Positions 60,726 to 64,000 of a stretch of 64,000 nt of DNA are shown piece after piece. Each line of letters opens with the position of its first letter. The first letter of the stretch is position 1. The notes under the pieces were generated by a model. That model saw only the letters and a program-made list of their open reading frames with translations. It made no database searches and had not been told where the DNA came from. A program made the position numbers and the translations under genes. The stretch comes from Lachnospiraceae bacterium UBA5899 (GTDB lineage: Bacteria; Bacillota; Clostridia; Lachnospirales; Lachnospiraceae), in contig DJEL01000031.1 of assembly GCA_002432425.1 (NCBI GenBank), positions 96,725-160,724 on the forward strand. Reading direction: 5' to 3'.

Positions 60726-61247
60726 TTAGATGTAGAAACCGCCTGCTTCTTTGCCGTTTACCACATAGTAAGCCATTCCTTCTTCCGGCTTTACATATAA
60801 GTCAACGGACTTGAAGTCTGCTGCTTTCTGCTTTAAGTCATATTTCCAAACGTCTTTTGCAATCTTAACCAGATCGTCGGTGGTGTAGCTCTTGCCGTCG
60901 AACTGTACGCTTAAGCTGACCTTAACATCGGTTTTCTTTTCTGCTGTTTTCTTTGCGGGAGCTGCCTTCTTTGCAGTTTCCTTCTTTTCAGCGGCTTTCT
61001 TAACTTCTGCTTTCTTCTCAACAGCCTTTTCAGCCTTCGCTTCTACTTTTGCTTCTACCTTTGCTACAGCAGCCTTAACTTCTTCCTTAGCAGCCTTAAC
61101 TTCCGCTTTTACTTCAGCCTTTACAGGAGCTTCAGCCTTAGCAGGATTTACTTTAACTGCTGCCTTGGGAGCTGCTTTTACTTCTTCCGCCTTAACGGGT
61201 GCTGCCTTAACCTCTGCTGCCTTGTTTGCTTTCTTGTTTGATACCAT
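60726..61247 (-). CDS. DUF6465-like protein with histone-H1-like Ala/Lys-rich N-terminus
   Basis: The 173-residue protein has two parts. Residues 1-105 are almost only Ala, Lys, Glu and Val in helical repeats (AEVKAA, VKAEVKAE, KKAAEKKE) and resemble bacterial histone-H1-like or linker proteins. Residues 106-173 form a compact mixed domain (VSLSVQFDGKSYTTDDLVKIAKDVW then FYI at the end; pattern spans about 30 residues), which I believe corresponds to DUF6465 of Lachnospiraceae. GGAAGGAG precedes the ATG. A near-consensus promoter and a strong terminator suggest an abundant monocistronic product. DNA or cell-surface binding are both possible; the function is unknown. Confidence 0.75.
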   Translation of the reverse strand: MVSNKKANKAAEVKAAPVKAEEVKAAPKAAVKVNPAKAEAPVKAEVKAEVKAAKEEVKAAVAKVEAKVEAKAEKAVEKKAEVKKAAEKKETAKKAAPAKKTAEKKTDVKVSLSVQFDGKSYTTDDLVKIAKDVWKYDLKQKAADFKSVDLYVKPEEGMAYYVVNGKEAGGFYI

Positions 61248-61359
61248 ACGAATTGTCTCCTTCCGTATAAAACCGGGTTCCCAATCCGGCTTTCCAATGC
61301 CCTTGTTTCCAATTTTTTTCTATGTATCCACAATAACTTATATAGCTGTCTGCCCCTTC

Positions 61360-61388
61360 AATATAGAATATTCTTTGTTATTTGTCAA
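61360..61388 (-). promoter_or_regulatory. Strong sigma-A promoter of the DUF6465 gene
   Basis: On the minus strand a perfect TTGACA (61383-61388), a 17-bp spacer and TATATT (61360-61365). The leader to the ATG at 61247 is about 105 nt; no riboswitch-like structure was recognised in it. Confidence 0.75.
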
Positions 61389-61431
61389 CAACTTGATTTG
61401 AAAAGTAGTTGTGTATAAATGTTTTAGTTCA

Positions 61432-62277
61432 TTAACGTAATAAAAAGAACAGAATAACCAGTATGCCCAGTACAATCCGGTACCATCCGAAAACTTTGAA
61501 GTCGTGCTTTTTAATATAAGTAAGCAGGAAACGGATGACCACTACGGAAACTAAAAAGGCTGCCACCATGGCTACTAAAAGCACCGCCAACTCCGTGCCG
61601 GTAAATGCCAGGCCGAACTTTACTATTTTAAGCAGGCTGGCGCCGAACATAACCGGAATGGCCAAAAAGAAGGTGAACTCTGCCGCTACGGGTCTGGCAA
61701 TGCCGATAAGCAGGGCACCCACGATGGTTGCGCCGGAGCGGGACGTGCCCGGAAATACCGCAGCAATCACCTGGAAAATACCGATGATAAGCGCTGCCTT
61801 GTAAGTCAGACCGGAAAGCGCCGTTACCTTCGGTGTCCTTCCCTTGTTCCAGTTTTCTACCACAATAAAAGCGATACCGAATACAATCAGGGCGGCTGCC
61901 ACCACATACCAGTGATAGAACAGTTCGTTCAGCACATCATCGAACAGAACGCCGATAACGGCTGCCGGTACGCAGGCTGCCAGAATCTTGAACCACAGTG
62001 TCATGATGTCCATATTGACGTAGGCAAGAGGTCCCGACTGCTTATAGCCGTGTCCTTTTCTGCAGAAGGGACATATCTGTTTAATAAACAGAACCACTAC
62101 CGCTAAAATGGCGCCAAGCTGGATGACCACATCAAACATTTCCGAAAAGTTAGGGGAAACGTTTTCAAACTTTACGAATTCTTCCAGCAAAATCAGATGT
62201 CCTGTGCTGCTGATGGGCAGCCACTCCGTAACGCCTTCCACAATGCCGAATAAAATGGCTTTCAAAATATCTAACAT
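61432..62277 (-). CDS. uppP: UppP (BacA), undecaprenyl-diphosphate phosphatase
   Basis: The 281-residue membrane protein has EGVTEWLPISSTGHL near 14-28 and PGTSRSGATIVGALL near 168-182, the two catalytic motifs of the BacA family. It recycles undecaprenyl diphosphate to the monophosphate needed for peptidoglycan and the lipid-linked glycans of this locus. It often confers bacitracin tolerance. Start 62277 has CGGAGGA 5 nt upstream; the 23 codons before it overlap the patatin gene and are rejected. The gap to the patatin gene is 16 bp, so both are probably one transcript. Confidence 0.96.
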   Translation of the reverse strand: MLDILKAILFGIVEGVTEWLPISSTGHLILLEEFVKFENVSPNFSEMFDVVIQLGAILAVVVLFIKQICPFCRKGHGYKQSGPLAYVNMDIMTLWFKILAACVPAAVIGVLFDDVLNELFYHWYVVAAALIVFGIAFIVVENWNKGRTPKVTALSGLTYKAALIIGIFQVIAAVFPGTSRSGATIVGALLIGIARPVAAEFTFFLAIPVMFGASLLKIVKFGLAFTGTELAVLLVAMVAAFLVSVVVIRFLLTYIKKHDFKVFGWYRIVLGILVILFFLLR

Positions 62278-62293
62278 AATTTCCTCCGGTTCC

Positions 62294-63142
62294 TTAAGAG
62301 TCCAAATAGTTAAGCAACGGCTCATAGAGGGCTTCGGCATCTGCATAGCCCTGCTTATAAAGAGCCTTCAGCTTTTCTTCGTCTTTTTCGATTCTGCCCA
62401 CGTTGCTCTTTACCGCCGGGCGGATAACGAATGCCTGACCGTTCTTCTGCTGCTCATATAAATAATCCATGGTATTGTTGTAAGTGATATGACGTTCTGC
62501 CATAAGCTCTGCCACCTTGGGATAGCGGAAATACCGCATCTTCAGCAGCGGAAGCCGGGTGGTCGGCTGACGCACAAAGCCCTCTTCCTTAGTAAGCACC
62601 ACCACATTTTTGCTGTTGCCGTCCAATATGGACTTACGGATGGGTATGGCATCGGAAATGCCGCCGTCCAAATACAGGTGATTGCCAATCCGCACATTCC
62701 TGGATACCAGCGGCAGGGATGCGGACGCACGGATGGCATCCATATCCTTTTTCACATCCCGGATCCGGAAATAGACCGGTTTTCCCGCCTCGATATCGGT
62801 AGCCACCGCATATGCCCTGCCTTCGTATTTCCTGAATGTTTCGTAATCAAACGGATTTAAATAATCCGGCACCAGATGATAGGCTGTCTGCACATTGAAC
62901 AAATCACCGGTGGTGAGAAGGCTCTCCACACTGCAGTATTTTCTGCTCTTCAGATAATCGATGCTGATGTCCAGCGCCCTGCCTCTCTGCTTGGACAGAT
63001 AGCTTGTCATATGACAGGCACCCGCCGAAACACCGTATACACTGGAAAATTCCAGTCCTTTGTCTAAGAAGAAGTCCAGTACCCCTGCGGTATAGACGCC
63101 CTTCATTCCCCCACCTTCCAATACAAGTCCGGCCTGATACAT
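62294..63142 (-). CDS. Patatin-like phospholipase
   Basis: The 282-residue protein has the oxyanion loop LEGGGMKGVYTAG (8-20) and the nucleophile elbow GVSAG with Ser39. LDGGI near 159 gives the catalytic Asp. The RASASLPLVSR block before it is a family feature. No signal peptide is visible, so it acts in the cytoplasm or at the inner membrane face on lipid esters. This is the YjjU/RssA-like small bacterial subgroup. AGAAAGGGG precedes the ATG. It lies between an aminotransferase gene and uppP, all in one direction. Confidence 0.93.
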   Translation of the reverse strand: MYQAGLVLEGGGMKGVYTAGVLDFFLDKGLEFSSVYGVSAGACHMTSYLSKQRGRALDISIDYLKSRKYCSVESLLTTGDLFNVQTAYHLVPDYLNPFDYETFRKYEGRAYAVATDIEAGKPVYFRIRDVKKDMDAIRASASLPLVSRNVRIGNHLYLDGGISDAIPIRKSILDGNSKNVVVLTKEEGFVRQPTTRLPLLKMRYFRYPKVAELMAERHITYNNTMDYLYEQQKNGQAFVIRPAVKSNVGRIEKDEEKLKALYKQGYADAEALYEPLLNYLDS

Positions 63143-63191
63143 GATATTACCCCTTTCTTATTTTTATGTTTCTTTTTCTGTTTTCTCCCGT

Positions 63192-64000
63192 TTAACGTGC
63201 CCGGTCGGGATATTCTGTTTCCACAAATTTCTCCAGAGCGGTCAGGGAACGTTTTACTTTTTCCGTATCAATGCAGTAAGCCATACGGAAGTAGCCGGGA
63301 CATCCGAAGGTGTCGGAAGGAACCAAAATCAAATCGTATTTCAGTGCTTTCTGACAGAATGCCTTGGCATCCTCTTCCAGAGCCTTCGGGAAAATATAGA
63401 AGGTACCGCCCGGTTTTACACAGGTAAAGCCAAGGGAGGTAATCTTGTCATACAGTAACTTGGCGTTGGTTTCGTAAACGGAAATATCGGAGGTCATGTC
63501 CAGCACCTCTGCCACCGCAAGCTGAATGATGGAAGCCGGGCAGTTATGACCGATACCGCGGGAAATCTGCGCGCACATGGGAACCATGAATTCCGCACCC
63601 TCACAGGCAGGATTGATTGCTACATAGCCGATTCTTTCACCGGGAAGGGAAAGGGATTTGGAGAAGCTGTAGCAGACAATGGTATTGTCGTAGAATTTGG
63701 AAACGCAGGGTGCATCCACACCGGCGAATACCAGCTCTCTGTAAGGTTCATCGGAAATGATATAAATAGGATGTCCGAATTCTTCCGCTTTTTTCGTAAG
63801 AACCGCCGCTAATTTCTGAATGGTTTCGGTGGAATATACAATACCGGAAGGATTGTTGGGCGTATTGATTAAAATCGCCATGGTCTTTTCGCTTACCATT
63901 TCCTCAAAGGCGGTAAAGTTAATCTGGAAATCCGCCGTATTGGCAGGCACTACTTTCAGCACCGCACCGGTCAAATCCACATAGGGATGATATTCCGGGA
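63192..64000 (-). CDS. PLP aminotransferase class I (5' end outside window)
   Basis: About 269 C-terminal residues are present; the reading frame stays open to the right edge. NTPNNPSGIVYS, SDEPYRELVF and SFSKSLSLPGERIGY (with the PLP Lys) identify a fold-type I aspartate-aminotransferase-like enzyme. RMAYCID near the end holds the substrate carboxylate-binding Arg. The likely reaction is transamination of an amino acid, but the substrate (for example Asp, Ala or aromatic) cannot be fixed from this part. It is upstream of the patatin gene by 49 bp. Confidence 0.9.
   Translation of the reverse strand, partial: PEYHPYVDLTGAVLKVVPANTADFQINFTAFEEMVSEKTMAILINTPNNPSGIVYSTETIQKLAAVLTKKAEEFGHPIYIISDEPYRELVFAGVDAPCVSKFYDNTIVCYSFSKSLSLPGERIGYVAINPACEGAEFMVPMCAQISRGIGHNCPASIIQLAVAEVLDMTSDISVYETNAKLLYDKITSLGFTCVKPGGTFYIFPKALEEDAKAFCQKALKYDLILVPSDTFGCPGYFRMAYCIDTEKVKRSLTALEKFVETEYPDRAR

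Overview
The window looks like a chromosomal segment of a motile, Gram-positive member of the Clostridia, most probably Lachnospiraceae. This is inferred from the hrcA-grpE-dnaK-dnaJ order behind a perfect CIRCE element, the Mbl plus FlhO/FlhP order known from Firmicutes, the cdaA-cdaR-glmM operon, a DUF3048 lipoprotein, a stand-alone Spo0A DNA-binding domain, a DUF6465-type Ala/Lys-rich protein and TTG/GTG starts behind strong purine-rich ribosome binding sites. Nearly every gene lies on the minus strand, so transcription runs from high to low coordinates. No tRNA, rRNA, CRISPR array, insertion sequence or prophage was seen.

Region A (1-33 kb) is a large surface-glycan locus. In transcription order, a sigma-A-like promoter at 30541-30569 leads into a polyprenyl-phosphate sugar-1-phosphate transferase, a Wzz-like chain-length protein, an EpsG-like polymerase, a set of GT2/GT4 glycosyltransferases, a polysialyltransferase-like enzyme, an MsbA/PglK-type ABC exporter, and four genes for CMP-pseudaminic acid (pseF, a pseI-pseH fusion, pseG, pseC). 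Next come a GtrB-like transferase with a polytopic partner. An acyl-decoration module with its own promoter (10195-10223) follows: FkbH-like glyceryl loader, acyl carrier protein, MBOAT, DltD/SGNH-like protein, MaoC hydratase and SDR reductase. The locus ends, as far as visible, with an O-antigen-ligase-like protein and a truncated CapD/WbpM-type dehydratase. The likely product is a polymer or oligosaccharide carrying pseudaminic acid and unusual acyl groups. Whether it decorates capsule or flagella cannot be read from the sequence. A second short unit (30572-33122) holds a GT2 and two membrane proteins.

Region B (33-49 kb) is mostly housekeeping. It has a stand-alone Spo0A-C regulator with a striking TTAAC repeat array in its promoter region, a DPM1-like GT2, divergently transcribed DUF212 and DUF3048 genes, HPr, and a long run of genes from recD2 through comFC, yvyF and two uncharacterised membrane proteins to cdaA-cdaR-glmM. 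The mbl-flhO-flhP-flgJ-like cluster follows.

Region C (49-64 kb) has uvrB-uvrA with an SOS box, the HrcA heat-shock operon, a DUF2142-type GT-C membrane protein, the DUF6465 gene between a strong promoter and terminator, uppP (undecaprenyl-phosphate recycling, which also serves the glycan locus), a patatin-like phospholipase and a truncated aminotransferase.

The most interesting content is the FkbH-ACP-MBOAT-SGNH-MaoC-SDR module beside the pseudaminic acid genes, the PseI-PseH fusion, the absence of a PseB, the Wzz-like protein with a degenerate tyrosine-kinase tail, and the TTAAC array in front of the Spo0A-C gene.
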